Counted from the stretch's first letter, positions 8,705-17,626 are shown. The stretch is 64,000 nucleotides of DNA from Mesorhizobium sp. Root102 (GCF_001425625.1 NZ_LMCP01000045.1:255263-319262); one strand, 5' to 3'. Program-made: numbers and translations. Notes: generated by a model from the letters alone, not told the origin.

Positions 8705-9928
8705 TTAGCTGTCGTCGTCGACCGGCGCTGCCTGTCGGGCCGCCTTGCGGCGCAGCATCTTGGTCAGCTTCCAGATCGTCGGGCTGTTCTTGACGGAGGC
8801 CTTGAGCCGCGCACCTTGCCTCAGCATCAGCGCCAGCGCGCGGCCTTTCATGGTCAAGGGTGCCAGCACCTCGAAATGCCGGATTTCGATATCGCACCAC
8901 AGCCGCTTGTAGGGCTCGTCGCCGACGGAGAAATCATAGACCTCGAAACCGGTCTCGCAGGCTTCCTGGATGTTGTCGAAGAACAGGAAATCGCCGGGGC
9001 TGGCGTAACCGAGATCGTCCTCGGCGATCGCGCCGAACTCGCAGATCAGGCGTTTGCCGGAGCGGCTCGACCCGGTGACGGCGCGCAGCTTTCCGGCAAC
9101 CTCGAGCCCGTGTAGCACGAAGGAGGGCTCGGCCTCGGCAACCGCTTGCGAAAACAGCGCGCGGAAGAAGCCGCGCACCTGCCCGTCGCCGAAGACGTTG
9201 GCGATGCCCATCTTGCGGAAGCGGAGTTCCTTCATCTCGAAAAAAGCGTCGAGCAGCCTGTCCACCTCGTCCACCGTGCGCGCCTCGATGCGCCGATGGC
9301 TACCGACGGCCTCGAACTTCCGGATCTGCGAACGGTGCTTCTTGCGCTTGCGTTTGCCGCTGGCGCGAGAGAGCAGCGCATCGAATCCGCCGGCGAGGTC
9401 GACGGCCAGCGACAAATTGGGGCTGGCAAAATGGTCAAGCGAGGCGAGGGGATTGGCGACGCCGTCGAGATCGGGCAGCAATCGTTCCAGTGCGACGAGA
9501 TCGATGTCCGGGCGTGCCTTGGCGATGGCCGTCAGCATCGATCGGATGGCCGAAACATCTGCCCTGGCCAGCCAGTGCGGATCCGCGGCGACGAAATTGC
9601 CATTGGCGTGGCGGCCACCCATGAAGCGGGCGACGCGGAAAGGACCGCTGGCGGTGACCTCCAGGGCCAGCGAGAATACCGGCTTGCCTTCGGTGCTCAG
9701 CGTCGCGACGAGCAGATCCGGTCGGACCTCTGCAGCCCAGTTCAGGATCCAGGCAGCGCCCTGCGGTGGTGCAAACAGGGCCGAGCGGCAGAACTCGGCA
9801 TAGGCCACCAGTCCGTCCGTGGACGCCACTGAAATCGACAGGCCGGCATGGTTTCGTGGCAAGGCGCGCGGTGACGCCTCGGTCGCCGCAAGCCGATTGC
9901 CGTCAAATGACGCTGCAGCGTCAACCAT
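8705..9928 (-). CDS. CelD/BcsL-type GNAT acetyltransferase of polysaccharide loci
   Basis: The 407-residue protein fits the family of CelD/BcsL-like acetyltransferases (Acetyltransf_6 fold, related to FemAB), commonly found with cellulose and exopolysaccharide genes. Supporting signs are a basic segment near residue 190 (SGKRKRKKHRSQIRKFEA), a central helix with FGDGQVRGFFRALF, and a C-terminal core with FDNIQEACETGFEVYDFSVG and EPYKRLWCDIE. No membrane segments are seen. It probably acetylates a polysaccharide precursor or lipid-linked intermediate in the cytoplasm. It is transcribed with the GNAT gene behind it and is divergent from the deacetylase at 10020, which suggests joint control of polymer acetylation. 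Confidence 0.8.
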   Translation of the reverse strand: MVDAAASFDGNRLAATEASPRALPRNHAGLSISVASTDGLVAYAEFCRSALFAPPQGAAWILNWAAEVRPDLLVATLSTEGKPVFSLALEVTASGPFRVARFMGGRHANGNFVAADPHWLARADVSAIRSMLTAIAKARPDIDLVALERLLPDLDGVANPLASLDHFASPNLSLAVDLAGGFDALLSRASGKRKRKKHRSQIRKFEAVGSHRRIEARTVDEVDRLLDAFFEMKELRFRKMGIANVFGDGQVRGFFRALFSQAVAEAEPSFVLHGLEVAGKLRAVTGSSRSGKRLICEFGAIAEDDLGYASPGDFLFFDNIQEACETGFEVYDFSVGDEPYKRLWCDIEIRHFEVLAPLTMKGRALALMLRQGARLKASVKNSPTIWKLTKMLRRKAARQAAPVDDDS

Positions 9929-10019
9929 ACCTCAATCCTTAGGGCGTATTGATCGCGATTTGGGGGTTCGCGTAGGCGCATTCCGTGCTTGGATCAGCCT
10001 AGGCGCAAAAGGTGAATGA

Positions 10020-11078
10020 ATGATCGACGGCGGGGAGGCAATCCGGAAACTGGCGCTGAACGTCGCCCGCTATACCGGTCTCGCACCGCTGGCCAAACCG
10101 TTCATCGGCGGCATTGGCGCCATCCTGATGCTGCACCGCGTTACCGCGACGCCGGAAAAGCCGGACAGCGTCAACCGGCATCTCAACATCGCTCCCGGGT
10201 TCCTCGATGCCATGATCGCCGACATGAAGGCGCACGGTTATGCCTTTGTCTCCATGGACGAAGCGGTTGAGCGCATCAAGGCAGGCGACAAGGGCGGGGA
10301 GTTCGCCACCATCACTGCCGACGACGCCTATCGCGACAACATGACCGAGGCGCTGCCGGTGCTGGAGAAGCACGGCGCGCCGATCACCATCTATGTCGCG
10401 CCCGGGCTGATCAACGGCACGGCCGACCTATGGTGGGATGTGGTCGAGGATGTCGTCAAGGCGCGCGACAGCCTCACTCTGACGCGGCCGAATGGTCCCC
10501 TGACGATCGATTGCTCGACGTCTGCGAAGAAACTGGAGGCCAACGCACGCCTGCATGCCTATCTCACCTCCGAAGTTCGCGAGGAGGACCTGCAGGCGGT
10601 GTTGCGTGATCTGGCTCGCTCGAATGGCGTCGACGCCGATGGCCCGCGCCTGCGCACATTGATGAACTGGGGCGAAATCCGCCGCATCGCCGCGCATCCG
10701 CTGGTGACGATCGGCGCTCATACGATCAACCACAGCAATCTGAAGCGGCTTTCCGAGACCGATGCGCGGCACGAGATTGGCGCCGTGCGCGGCATGTTGC
10801 AGGCCGAACTGGGCGAAGAGCCCAGCCATTTCGCCTACCCCTATGGCTATGCCAGCGCTGTCGGCTGCCGCGAGGTCGGCTTTGCCCGCGACGCCGGCTA
10901 TACCTCCGCCGTGACGACGCGCCACGGTGTGCTGCGCGCCGAGCATGCCGGCTTCCTGCATGCCCTGCCGCGCATTTCAGTCAACGGCCGCTACCAGAGC
11001 CTCGCCCATATCCGCACCATGCTGTCGGGCGTGACGACGCCGCTGGCCAATGCCGGCAAGATGGTCGTTACCATCTGA
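10020..11078 (+). CDS. polysaccharide deacetylase family protein (NodB homology domain)
   Basis: The 352-residue protein carries a NodB-type carbohydrate esterase 4 fold. ILMLHRV opens the domain near residue 37. The usual TFDDG motif appears as TADDAY near residue 100, keeping both aspartates, and the metal-binding H-x3-H appears as HTINH near residue 238. FAYPYGY near 270 matches the usual Y-P-Y/F-G element. No signal peptide is evident, so it may act on a lipid-linked intermediate in the cytoplasm, as other rhizobial EPS-locus deacetylases are thought to. It removes N- or O-acetyl groups from sugars. The divergent acetyltransferase at 8705-9928 would oppose it. Confidence 0.9.
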   Translation: MIDGGEAIRKLALNVARYTGLAPLAKPFIGGIGAILMLHRVTATPEKPDSVNRHLNIAPGFLDAMIADMKAHGYAFVSMDEAVERIKAGDKGGEFATITADDAYRDNMTEALPVLEKHGAPITIYVAPGLINGTADLWWDVVEDVVKARDSLTLTRPNGPLTIDCSTSAKKLEANARLHAYLTSEVREEDLQAVLRDLARSNGVDADGPRLRTLMNWGEIRRIAAHPLVTIGAHTINHSNLKRLSETDARHEIGAVRGMLQAELGEEPSHFAYPYGYASAVGCREVGFARDAGYTSAVTTRHGVLRAEHAGFLHALPRISVNGRYQSLAHIRTMLSGVTTPLANAGKMVVTI

Positions 11079-11094
11079 CGGTGCCGGATTTCGC

Positions 11095-11310
11095 TTAGCG
11101 CTTGGCTCTCGGCTCCAGCATCAGCCATTTGATGATGCCCATCGCCGGCAGCACCCAGAGCAGGCCGCTGAGCAGGAAGAACAGGAAATGCACCCACGGG
11201 CCCGATTCCGACAGCCGGGCGACCGCGAAGATCGATGCGACCAGCGCATAGATGATGACCAGTGCTACCAGCAGAAACATTCCGATCAGCTTTTTCAGGC
11301 GCACGGGCAT
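11095..11310 (-). CDS. DUF2842 family small membrane protein
   Basis: The 71-residue protein starts MPVRLKKLIGMFLLVALVII with AGGAG 8 bases upstream, a clear start well inside a longer open frame that reaches 11490. Two membrane segments (about 9-31 and 40-62) are joined by SESGPWV, and the C-terminus is basic (EPRAKR). Length and layout match the DUF2842 proteins of alphaproteobacteria, whose function is unknown. It is convergent with the deacetylase gene (16 bases) and divergent from the haem A synthase gene. Confidence 0.8.
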   Translation of the reverse strand: MPVRLKKLIGMFLLVALVIIYALVASIFAVARLSESGPWVHFLFFLLSGLLWVLPAMGIIKWLMLEPRAKR

Positions 11311-11507
11311 GGTTGGTCTCCTGGTCGAGGATGCCGGCAATTTGGACAAGCGGCCCGGCAGGTTCAGGGTGTTGGCCTCGCATAGGCCTTGGCGCGAAGC
11401 TGTGCAACCGGTGAGACGTGGCGCGACGGCGTGCCGCGCCGCACGGCCTTGCCAGCACGGGTGCGATGGTCCACCAATCCGCCAAACCAACCTGCCGGGA
11501 CAAGATC

Positions 11508-12599
11508 ATGGCTGCCATATCCGCTGCCGCGCCATACGTCGCCCGCGCCCGCGACCTGCATAACCGGGCGCTGCTGCGCGGCTGGCTCTATGTGGTGCTT
11601 CTGGTGCTGTTTGCGCTGGTGCTGGTCGGCGGCGCCACCCGGCTCACCGATTCCGGCCTGTCGATCACTGAGTGGAAGCCGATCCACGGCGTGATCCCGC
11701 CGCGCAACGACGCCGAGTGGCAAGAGGAATTCCAGCTCTACCAGCAGATCCCGCAATATGCCGAGCTCAACAAGGGCATGAGCATCGAGGCGTTCAAGTC
11801 GATCTTCTGGTGGGAATGGGCGCACCGCCTCCTGGCGCGCAGCGTCGGCCTGGTCTTCGCCTTGCCGTTGCTGTTTTTCTGGGTAACGCGCCGCATCGAG
11901 CGCGGCCTGGGCCCGAAACTGGCAGGCATTCTGCTGCTCGGCGGCCTGCAGGGCGCCATCGGCTGGTGGATGGTGGCCTCCGGTCTGGTCGACCGAGTCT
12001 CCGTCAGCCAGTACCGGTTGGCGACTCACTTGACGCTCGCCGCGCTGATCTTCACCGCGACCATGGTGGTCGCGCGTGGGCTGGCGCCGCATTCCGAGCC
12101 CGCCGCCGATCAGTCGACGCAGAGGCTGGCCGGCTTCATCGTGTTTTTGGCGCTGGTCCAGATCTATCTCGGCGGCCTGGTCGCCGGGCTCGATGCCGGC
12201 CTGAGCTACAACACCTGGCCGTTGATGGACGGCAAGATCATCCCGGGCGATCTGCTGATCCTTGAACCTGCGTGGCGCAACTTCTTCGAAAGCCCCAAGA
12301 CGGTGCAGTTCATCCATCGGCTCGGTGCCTACACGGTGTTTGCCGTGGCCTTGTGGCACATGATCGCCACGCGCCGGCGGCTGCCGGGCTCAACGCATGC
12401 GCGGCGCGCGACGCTGCTATTTCTGCTGGTGCTGGTGCAGGCCTCGATCGGCATTGGCACGCTGCTGATGCATGTGCCGCTGCATATGGCGCTGACCCAC
12501 CAGGGGTTTGCGCTCATCGTGTTGGGCTTTGCATCAGCGCATTGGCGCGGCACCAAGGGCGCCTACCCCTTGCAGCTCGAAATCGCGCTGAGGAACTGA
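11508..12599 (+). CDS. ctaA: haem A synthase, COX15/CtaA family
   Basis: The 363-residue integral membrane protein oxidises haem O to haem A for the aa3-type cytochrome c oxidase. Eight hydrophobic segments are visible. Type-2 COX15 signatures are VGGATRLTDSGLSITEW near residue 45, FWWEWAHRLLAR near 105 (haem-ligand histidine in EWxHR), GGLVAGLDAGLSYNTWPLMDG near 225 and VQFIHRLGAYTV near 270. I chose the ATG at 11508 (MAAISAAAPY) because the alphaproteobacterial proteins are about 360 residues; a longer frame starts at 11418. The classical ctaB and ctaG partners are not in the window. Confidence 0.94.
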   Translation: MAAISAAAPYVARARDLHNRALLRGWLYVVLLVLFALVLVGGATRLTDSGLSITEWKPIHGVIPPRNDAEWQEEFQLYQQIPQYAELNKGMSIEAFKSIFWWEWAHRLLARSVGLVFALPLLFFWVTRRIERGLGPKLAGILLLGGLQGAIGWWMVASGLVDRVSVSQYRLATHLTLAALIFTATMVVARGLAPHSEPAADQSTQRLAGFIVFLALVQIYLGGLVAGLDAGLSYNTWPLMDGKIIPGDLLILEPAWRNFFESPKTVQFIHRLGAYTVFAVALWHMIATRRRLPGSTHARRATLLFLLVLVQASIGIGTLLMHVPLHMALTHQGFALIVLGFASAHWRGTKGAYPLQLEIALRN

Positions 12600-12618
12600 T
12601 CCCGAGCCGATCGGCCGG

Positions 12619-12972
12619 TCACATCCAGAATTCGTTTGACGATGTCGTCTTCTCGCCGTCGAATTCCGCCTGACGCAAGGCCGCGGCGGATGGTGCGGAC
12701 TGGCTGTGAGCGGCTTTGGCTACCTTGTCGGCGGCCTTGAGCGCATCGAGCTTGGCTTGGGCTACGGCAATATCCTGCTGCACCTGGGCAGCCTTGACCT
12801 GATCCGTGATCGCCTTGGCCTGGTCTTCCAGGTCCTGGATCTGCCTTTCGAGCGCGGCCTCCTGGGCTGCATTGCTCGAGGAGTTGAACGAGGAATACCG
12901 GGTCGCCTGTGAGGAACCCGAATCGCGCTGACCATGACAAATTCCGAAGAGGAGCCAAGACCAGTCAGTAAC
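12619..12972 (-). CDS. small coiled-coil protein with no recognisable start codon
   Basis: A minus-strand frame encodes a plausible protein: VTDWSWLLFGICHG, a Ser/Gln-rich linker (GSSQATRYSSFNSSS), then a strongly helical coiled coil (ALERQIQDLEDQAKAITDQ) and a tail ending SSNEFWM. The composition looks like real coding, yet no ATG, GTG or TTG opens the frame anywhere upstream to 13154. Removing one G from the ATGGG just before it would give M-V-T-D-W-S-W. Either a sequencing error hides the start or the gene has lost it. The boundary at 12972 is the valine codon where likely homology begins. Function unknown. Confidence 0.4.
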   Translation of the reverse strand, partial: VTDWSWLLFGICHGQRDSGSSQATRYSSFNSSSNAAQEAALERQIQDLEDQAKAITDQVKAAQVQQDIAVAQAKLDALKAADKVAKAAHSQSAPSAAALRQAEFDGEKTTSSNEFWM

Positions 12973-13154
12973 CCATCGTGGTGAGCAGGCGCACAGCGCC
13001 TTTGCCGCGCCGCCAGACGAGATAATGCTCGCCGCGCAACTCGTCGGCGACGTCGTCGAAAGGCTTGAGTTCCTTGACAGCGGCTGGAAAAGGTCTCGGC
13101 AATCAGTTCGGGCGCGCAGACCTTCCAGCGCGCCGGAAAGGCTGGCGCGTCCAT
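12965..13154 (-). pseudogene. frameshifted small ORF downstream of argC
   Basis: The ATG at 13154 overlaps the argC stop (TGATG). The frame reads MDAPAFPARWKVCAPELIAE and then breaks at a TTTT run (AAAA at 13088-13091 on the plus strand). Deleting one T joins it to ETFPAAVKELKPFDDVADEL and on to a TTMGY end with TGA at 12965, a smooth protein of about 62 residues. The total of 190 bases (63 codons plus one base) agrees with one surplus base. I recognise no family. This is either a homopolymer sequencing error or a recent frameshift. Confidence 0.6.
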
Positions 13155-14080
13155 CAGAGGCCGAGCATCAGGTCCATGTTCTGGACGGCGGCGCCCGAAG
13201 CACCCTTGCCGAGATTGTCGTAGACCGCCAGCAGCAGCGCCTGCGCGCGTTTGTCGTTGGCAAAAACGTAGACCTTCATCCGGTTGGTGCCGTTGTAGAT
13301 CTCCGGATCGATCTCCGCCATACGCTCCGAATGCGCATAAGGCGCCACCTCGACCACACCGCCCTTGATGGCGGCGAAATGGTCGGCAATCGCCGCATGC
13401 AGTTCTGCACCGGTCGGCACATGGTCGAGGCCGCCAAGCTGCAACGGCACCACGGTGATCATGCCTTGCGCGAAATTGCCGACCGCCGGCTGCATGATCG
13501 GATCATGCGACAGCCTGGCATAGGCCCTCAGTTCCGGCACGTGCTTGTGCTGCAAGGTGAGGCCGTAGGGCAGGAACTCCGAGGCGTCCTCGCCCTTGGC
13601 GACATAGTCCTCGATCATCGGCCGTCCGCCGCCCGAATAGCCCGAAATGCCGTTGACGGTGATCGGGAAATCAGCCGGCAGCAGGCCGGCGGTGACCAGC
13701 GGCCGCAGCGTGGCGATCGGTCCCTGCGGCCAGCAGCCGGGGTTGGCAACGCGTTTTGCCGAGGCGATCGTTTTCGCCTGCGTCTTGTCCATCTCGGCGA
13801 AACCATACGCCCAGCCTTCCGCCACGCGATGCGCGGTCGACGCATCGATGACCCTGGTGGTGTCGTTCACGATCAGCGAGACGCTTTCCTTCGCCGCATC
13901 GTCGGGCAGGCACAGGATCGCGACATCGGCGGCATTGAGGAACTCGGCGCGCGCAGCCGTTTCCTTGCGGCGTTCGGCGGGAACCGAGATGATTTCCAGG
14001 TCGCCGCGCTCGGCCAGCAACGCCCGGATCTGCAGGCCGGTGGTGCCGTGTTCGCCGTCGATGAAGATTTTCGGTTTCAT
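13154..14080 (-). CDS. argC: N-acetyl-gamma-glutamyl-phosphate reductase, type 2
   Basis: The 308-residue cytoplasmic enzyme reduces N-acetylglutamyl-5-phosphate to the semialdehyde, third step of arginine synthesis. The N-terminus KIFIDGEHGTTGLQIRALLA is the NADP-binding start of the short (about 310-residue) type 2 enzymes. The active-site cysteine lies in ANPGCWPQG near residue 117, and NGISGYSGGGRPMIEDY follows near 145. It is cotranscribed with the damaged small ORF that overlaps its stop, and lies 30 bases downstream of the agmatinase-family gene, grouping arginine-related functions. Confidence 0.96.
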   Translation of the reverse strand: MKPKIFIDGEHGTTGLQIRALLAERGDLEIISVPAERRKETAARAEFLNAADVAILCLPDDAAKESVSLIVNDTTRVIDASTAHRVAEGWAYGFAEMDKTQAKTIASAKRVANPGCWPQGPIATLRPLVTAGLLPADFPITVNGISGYSGGGRPMIEDYVAKGEDASEFLPYGLTLQHKHVPELRAYARLSHDPIMQPAVGNFAQGMITVVPLQLGGLDHVPTGAELHAAIADHFAAIKGGVVEVAPYAHSERMAEIDPEIYNGTNRMKVYVFANDKRAQALLLAVYDNLGKGASGAAVQNMDLMLGL

Positions 14081-14110
14081 GGATCGATCAAATTCCCTGC
14101 TATTTCAAGA

Positions 14111-15118
14111 CTATATGCCGTTGCCGTAGTTCACTGTGGCACCATTGTGGTTGCCGTTGTTCAGCTCTTCAAGCCGTGCCTTTCGCTCCGCCAGCAGGCC
14201 GAGATATTGCATGGCCACCATCGAGCCGGCGATCGCCGTTATATCGGCGTGATCATAGGCCGGCGCAACCTCCACGACATCGGCGCCGACAATATCGATC
14301 TGGTTGAGCTGGCGCAGCGTCGACAGGATCTTCGCCGAGGACGGTCCGCCGGCAACCGGCGTGCCGGTTCCCGGCGCATAGGCCGGATCGAGGCAGTCGA
14401 TGTCGAAGGTGAGATAGGTCTTCTTGCCGCCGGTGCGGTCGACGATGGCGTAGGCGATATCGGACGCCCGCATCTCCTCGATTTCGTGGCCGTAGAGGAT
14501 CTTGATGCCAAACGTGTCGGGAGCATGGGTGCGGATGCCGATCTGGATCGAGCGGTCGGGATCGATGATGCCTTCCTTGACGGCGCGGCCGACGAACGAG
14601 CCATGGTCGATGCGCTTGCCGTCGTCCGGCCAGGTATCCTGATGCGCGTCGAACTGCACCAGGGCAAGTGGTCCATGGATGGCGGCATGCGCCTTGAGCA
14701 GCGGCCAGGTGACGAAATGGTCACCGCCCAATGTCAGCAGGAAGGCGCCGGATTTGAGAATCTTCGCCGCTTCGCGTTCGATCGTGCCGGGCGTCTTCTG
14801 GTGGTTGCCCGAGTCGAGCAGGCAATCGCCATAGTCGACGACCGCCAGATGCTCGAACAGATCGCGCGAGAACGGATATTGCGGGTCGTTGTCGAGGATC
14901 GCAGAGGCGCGGCGAATCGCCTGAGGCCCGAAACGAGCGCCGGGCCGGTTGGTGACGGCGGCGTCGAAGGGAATACCCCACACCACCGCATCCGCGCCCT
15001 TCACGTCCTTGGTGTATTTGCGCCGCATGAACGACAGCGCGCCGGAATAGGTCGGCTCGAACGCGGCGCCCGTTTTGGAACGGGCGGTGAAGGCGTTGTC
15101 GATGTTGTTGTTCGCCAT
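14111..15118 (-). CDS. speB: agmatinase (ureohydrolase/arginase family)
   Basis: The 335-residue enzyme should hydrolyse agmatine to putrescine and urea. All manganese-binding motifs of the arginase superfamily are present: GGDHF near residue 133, DAHQD near 157 and DIDCLDPAYAPGTGTP near 238. The start at 15118 (MANNNIDNAF) has GAGGA 8 bases upstream and is preferred over one 33 bases further out. Length and the SpeB-like PAYAPGTGTPVAGG stretch favour agmatinase, though related guanidino-acid hydrolases share these motifs. It leads argC on the same strand. The asparagine- and glycine-rich tail (ELNNGNHNGATVNYGNGI) is unusual. Confidence 0.88.
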   Translation of the reverse strand: MANNNIDNAFTARSKTGAAFEPTYSGALSFMRRKYTKDVKGADAVVWGIPFDAAVTNRPGARFGPQAIRRASAILDNDPQYPFSRDLFEHLAVVDYGDCLLDSGNHQKTPGTIEREAAKILKSGAFLLTLGGDHFVTWPLLKAHAAIHGPLALVQFDAHQDTWPDDGKRIDHGSFVGRAVKEGIIDPDRSIQIGIRTHAPDTFGIKILYGHEIEEMRASDIAYAIVDRTGGKKTYLTFDIDCLDPAYAPGTGTPVAGGPSSAKILSTLRQLNQIDIVGADVVEVAPAYDHADITAIAGSMVAMQYLGLLAERKARLEELNNGNHNGATVNYGNGI

Positions 15119-15242
15119 TACGGATCCTCGTTTTTCGTCGGGGTGCAACAACTACAGAACCGGCACGGAAGATGCCAGTCACAGCTTGGCGAGACGGAAT
15201 GGCGCTGCGCGAGTGCCACGGCAAGACAGGATTTGTATCATC

Positions 15243-16451
15243 ATGACGCAGACCGCGTTTCTCAATCCCACGCGTGCCGCGGCGTCGACCCACCCCGGTA
15301 CGATCGCGGGTGAACGCTTCCTAGTCCTCGATTCGTGGCGCGGCATCTGCGCGCTTCTGGTGGCGCTGTTTCACTTCCCGACCGGTTCGACTGTTTCGCA
15401 AAGCGCCTTCATCGGTTCGTCCTACCTCTTCGTCGATTTCTTCTTTGTTTTGTCAGGTTTCGTCATCGCCAGCAGCTACGGCAATCGGCTCAACCAGCCG
15501 GAACAGGTCGCTCGCTTCGCCCTGGTCCGTTTCGGCCGCATCTACCCCCTGCACCTGCTCATGCTTGCCGCCTTTGCCTGCTTCGAGCTGCTGCGGCTGA
15601 TGCTGCCGCAACTGCATGGAACCGGGGCTGCACCCTTCACCGGCGGCTTCGACCTCAAGAGCCTGCTTGCCAATCTTCTCCTGCTGCAGGGTGTCGGCTT
15701 CGAGGATCAATTGACCTGGAATGCGCCAAGCTGGAGCATTTCGGCCGAGTTCTTCGCCTATCTCTTGTTTGCCGGCGTGGTCTTCGTCGCCGGCGCGCGC
15801 GCCTGGATATGGTTCGTCGCCGCCGCCGTCACCGCGCCGCTGTTCCTCCTCGGCTTCTCGACCCATCATATGGATGTGTCCTTCGATTTCGGCTTCATCC
15901 GCTGCCTGTACGGCTTCTCGCTCGGCGCCTTGCTGGCCTGGTTTCAGCATGATTCCATTGCAGGGGCGCGACAGGCCCTCGCCAGGAGCGGCCCACGGAT
16001 GGACTGGACCCTTGCCGAAATCGTCATGGTGGCCGTCATCGTGTTTTTCGTTTCGCTGGCGGGCGGCAATGATTTCGGCATCGCGGCACCCCTGGTGTTC
16101 GCGCTGGCGCTGTTTCTGTTCGCCCATGAGGGCGGCTGGATCAGCGCCTTGCTCAAGATGCCGTTCATGCTGACGCTCGGCGCGCTGTCCTACTCGATCT
16201 ACATGGTCCACATCTTCGTCCAAGCGCGGCTGATCAACGTCGCCGGGCTCGTCGAGCGCAAGCTCGGCCTCGGTCTGATTGGCGACTTCATGCTGCGCGG
16301 CCAGCCTGCCACCGGCTTCGGCGCCGGCTGGACGGGATCGGTGGCGATCATCGTCATGCTCGCGGCCACCATCGCGGTCTCATGGATCACCTGGCGCCTC
16401 ATTGAGATGCCGGCGTTGGCGTGGTTCCGTCGGCTCTCGAAACGCATCTGA
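15243..16451 (+). CDS. acyltransferase family 3 membrane protein (OafA/YrhL type)
   Basis: The 402-residue protein has about ten membrane helices. The family opening is LDSWRGICALLVALFHF near residue 30, with the conserved arginine and histidine, followed by FVDFFFVLSGFVIASSYG and FGRIYPLHLLMLAAF. Such proteins transfer acetyl or other acyl groups to extracytoplasmic sugars of O-antigens, exopolysaccharides or peptidoglycan. I chose the ATG at 15243 (MTQTAFLNP), since the frame's first 56 codons overlap the divergent agmatinase gene. It stands alone between divergent and unrelated genes; the nearby EPS locus makes that polymer a possible acceptor. Confidence 0.88.
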   Translation: MTQTAFLNPTRAAASTHPGTIAGERFLVLDSWRGICALLVALFHFPTGSTVSQSAFIGSSYLFVDFFFVLSGFVIASSYGNRLNQPEQVARFALVRFGRIYPLHLLMLAAFACFELLRLMLPQLHGTGAAPFTGGFDLKSLLANLLLLQGVGFEDQLTWNAPSWSISAEFFAYLLFAGVVFVAGARAWIWFVAAAVTAPLFLLGFSTHHMDVSFDFGFIRCLYGFSLGALLAWFQHDSIAGARQALARSGPRMDWTLAEIVMVAVIVFFVSLAGGNDFGIAAPLVFALALFLFAHEGGWISALLKMPFMLTLGALSYSIYMVHIFVQARLINVAGLVERKLGLGLIGDFMLRGQPATGFGAGWTGSVAIIVMLAATIAVSWITWRLIEMPALAWFRRLSKRI

Positions 16452-16547
16452 CGCGCCTTCTGCGAGCATTCCGCTAGCCGGCTTCGTTCACCTCCCTGTC
16501 ACGGGCGTCGCCTATCCGGGTGTCGATCCGGCAAGGAGCGATTCTCG

Positions 16548-17606
16548 ATGCGGACCATCTGGCTAAGCCTTCTGTTTTCCACGGTACTAGCGGCTGCGCC
16601 TGGCCACGCCTTGGCCGGCGAGACCCGCGCCAGACAGATCCTCGACCGCTTTGAGCATGCCAACCAGTGGCGCGACCACGTGATGGTGGCCGCGCATCGC
16701 GCCGGCAGCATGCAGGCCGGCAAGACGCTCTATGCGGAAAATTCGATTGCTGCCTTGGAAGGCTCGATCGCCATGGGCGCCGAAATCGTCGAAGTCGACA
16801 TCCGTCGCTCGAAGGACGGCGAGTTCATCGTCATGCATGACAGTTGGCTCGACCGCACCACGACCTGCAAGGGCGAGGTGGTCAAATACACGCTGGCCGA
16901 GCTGAAGACCTGCAGGCTGGTGGTAGAGGGCACCGGCGCCGTCACCAATGAGACGGTTTCGACGCTGCGCGAGATGCTGCTGGCGACAAGGGACAGGATC
17001 CTCATCAACCTCGACAACAAGCTCGACGTCGGCGATCTCTCGGGCATGATCGCTGTGGCTCGCGATCTCGGCATGGTCGAGCAGGTCATCGTCAAGGAGA
17101 ACCTGTGGAATTCACAGCGGATTTCCACGGTCAAGACCGCCATGGGCGCTATCGGCGACGGCTTCCAGTTCATGCCGATCATCGCCGATGACGCGGTGCG
17201 TGATGCCGGTTTCGCCGAGACGGTCGACCATGCCTTTTCGCCGCGCGCGATCGAGCTGATCAACTGGCGGGCGGGTGCCCAGACGCTGACCGAAACCGGC
17301 GGACCGCTGTTCAGCACGCGCATGCGCGCGGCCGCGGTGCGGGGCAACTGGCACATCTGGGCCGACACCTATGCGATCGTCAACAAGCCGGGTGGCTTCC
17401 TTGCCGGCGGCCGCGGCGACGAACTGGCGGTGCAGGCCAGCCTGCCGCGCGAAAGCTGGGGTTTCTGGGCCGATCGCGGCGCCACCATCATCCAGACCGA
17501 CGAGCCGAAGGCGGCCATCAATTGGCTGGCGGCGAACGGTTTTCGCGTGCCTTATGCCGATGAGGCGCGGCCGGCTGAGCCGGCGAATACGGCGAGTATC
17601 AACTAG
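16548..17606 (+). CDS. secreted glycerophosphodiester phosphodiesterase family protein
   Basis: The 352-residue protein starts with a signal peptide (MRTIWLSLLFSTVLAAAPGH, cleavage probably after ALA) and is preceded by AAGGAG. The GDPD domain carries AAHRAG near residue 48, EN at about 64, EIVEVDIRRSKDGEF near 81 and MHDSWLDRTT near 97, covering the catalytic histidines and metal-binding E-x-D. The natural reaction is hydrolysis of glycerophosphodiesters to glycerol-3-phosphate plus alcohol. The spacing between AHR and EN carries an insertion (AGSMQAGKTLYA) relative to classical GlpQ. The substrate may differ from phospholipid headgroups. Confidence 0.85.
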   Translation: MRTIWLSLLFSTVLAAAPGHALAGETRARQILDRFEHANQWRDHVMVAAHRAGSMQAGKTLYAENSIAALEGSIAMGAEIVEVDIRRSKDGEFIVMHDSWLDRTTTCKGEVVKYTLAELKTCRLVVEGTGAVTNETVSTLREMLLATRDRILINLDNKLDVGDLSGMIAVARDLGMVEQVIVKENLWNSQRISTVKTAMGAIGDGFQFMPIIADDAVRDAGFAETVDHAFSPRAIELINWRAGAQTLTETGGPLFSTRMRAAAVRGNWHIWADTYAIVNKPGGFLAGGRGDELAVQASLPRESWGFWADRGATIIQTDEPKAAINWLAANGFRVPYADEARPAEPANTASIN

Positions 17607-17626
17607 CAATCCGACGCTGGCGCTGT

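Noticed and set aside
12563..12958. Minus-strand frame of 131 codons behind the haem A synthase gene
   Set aside because: Its protein is rich in G, R and S without pattern. The neighbouring frame (12619-12972) has clear coiled-coil character instead.
13025..15313. Very long open frame on the plus strand across argC and the agmatinase gene
   Set aside because: It is antisense to two well-supported genes. Its arginine-, aspartate- and histidine-rich composition is that of a high-GC shadow frame.
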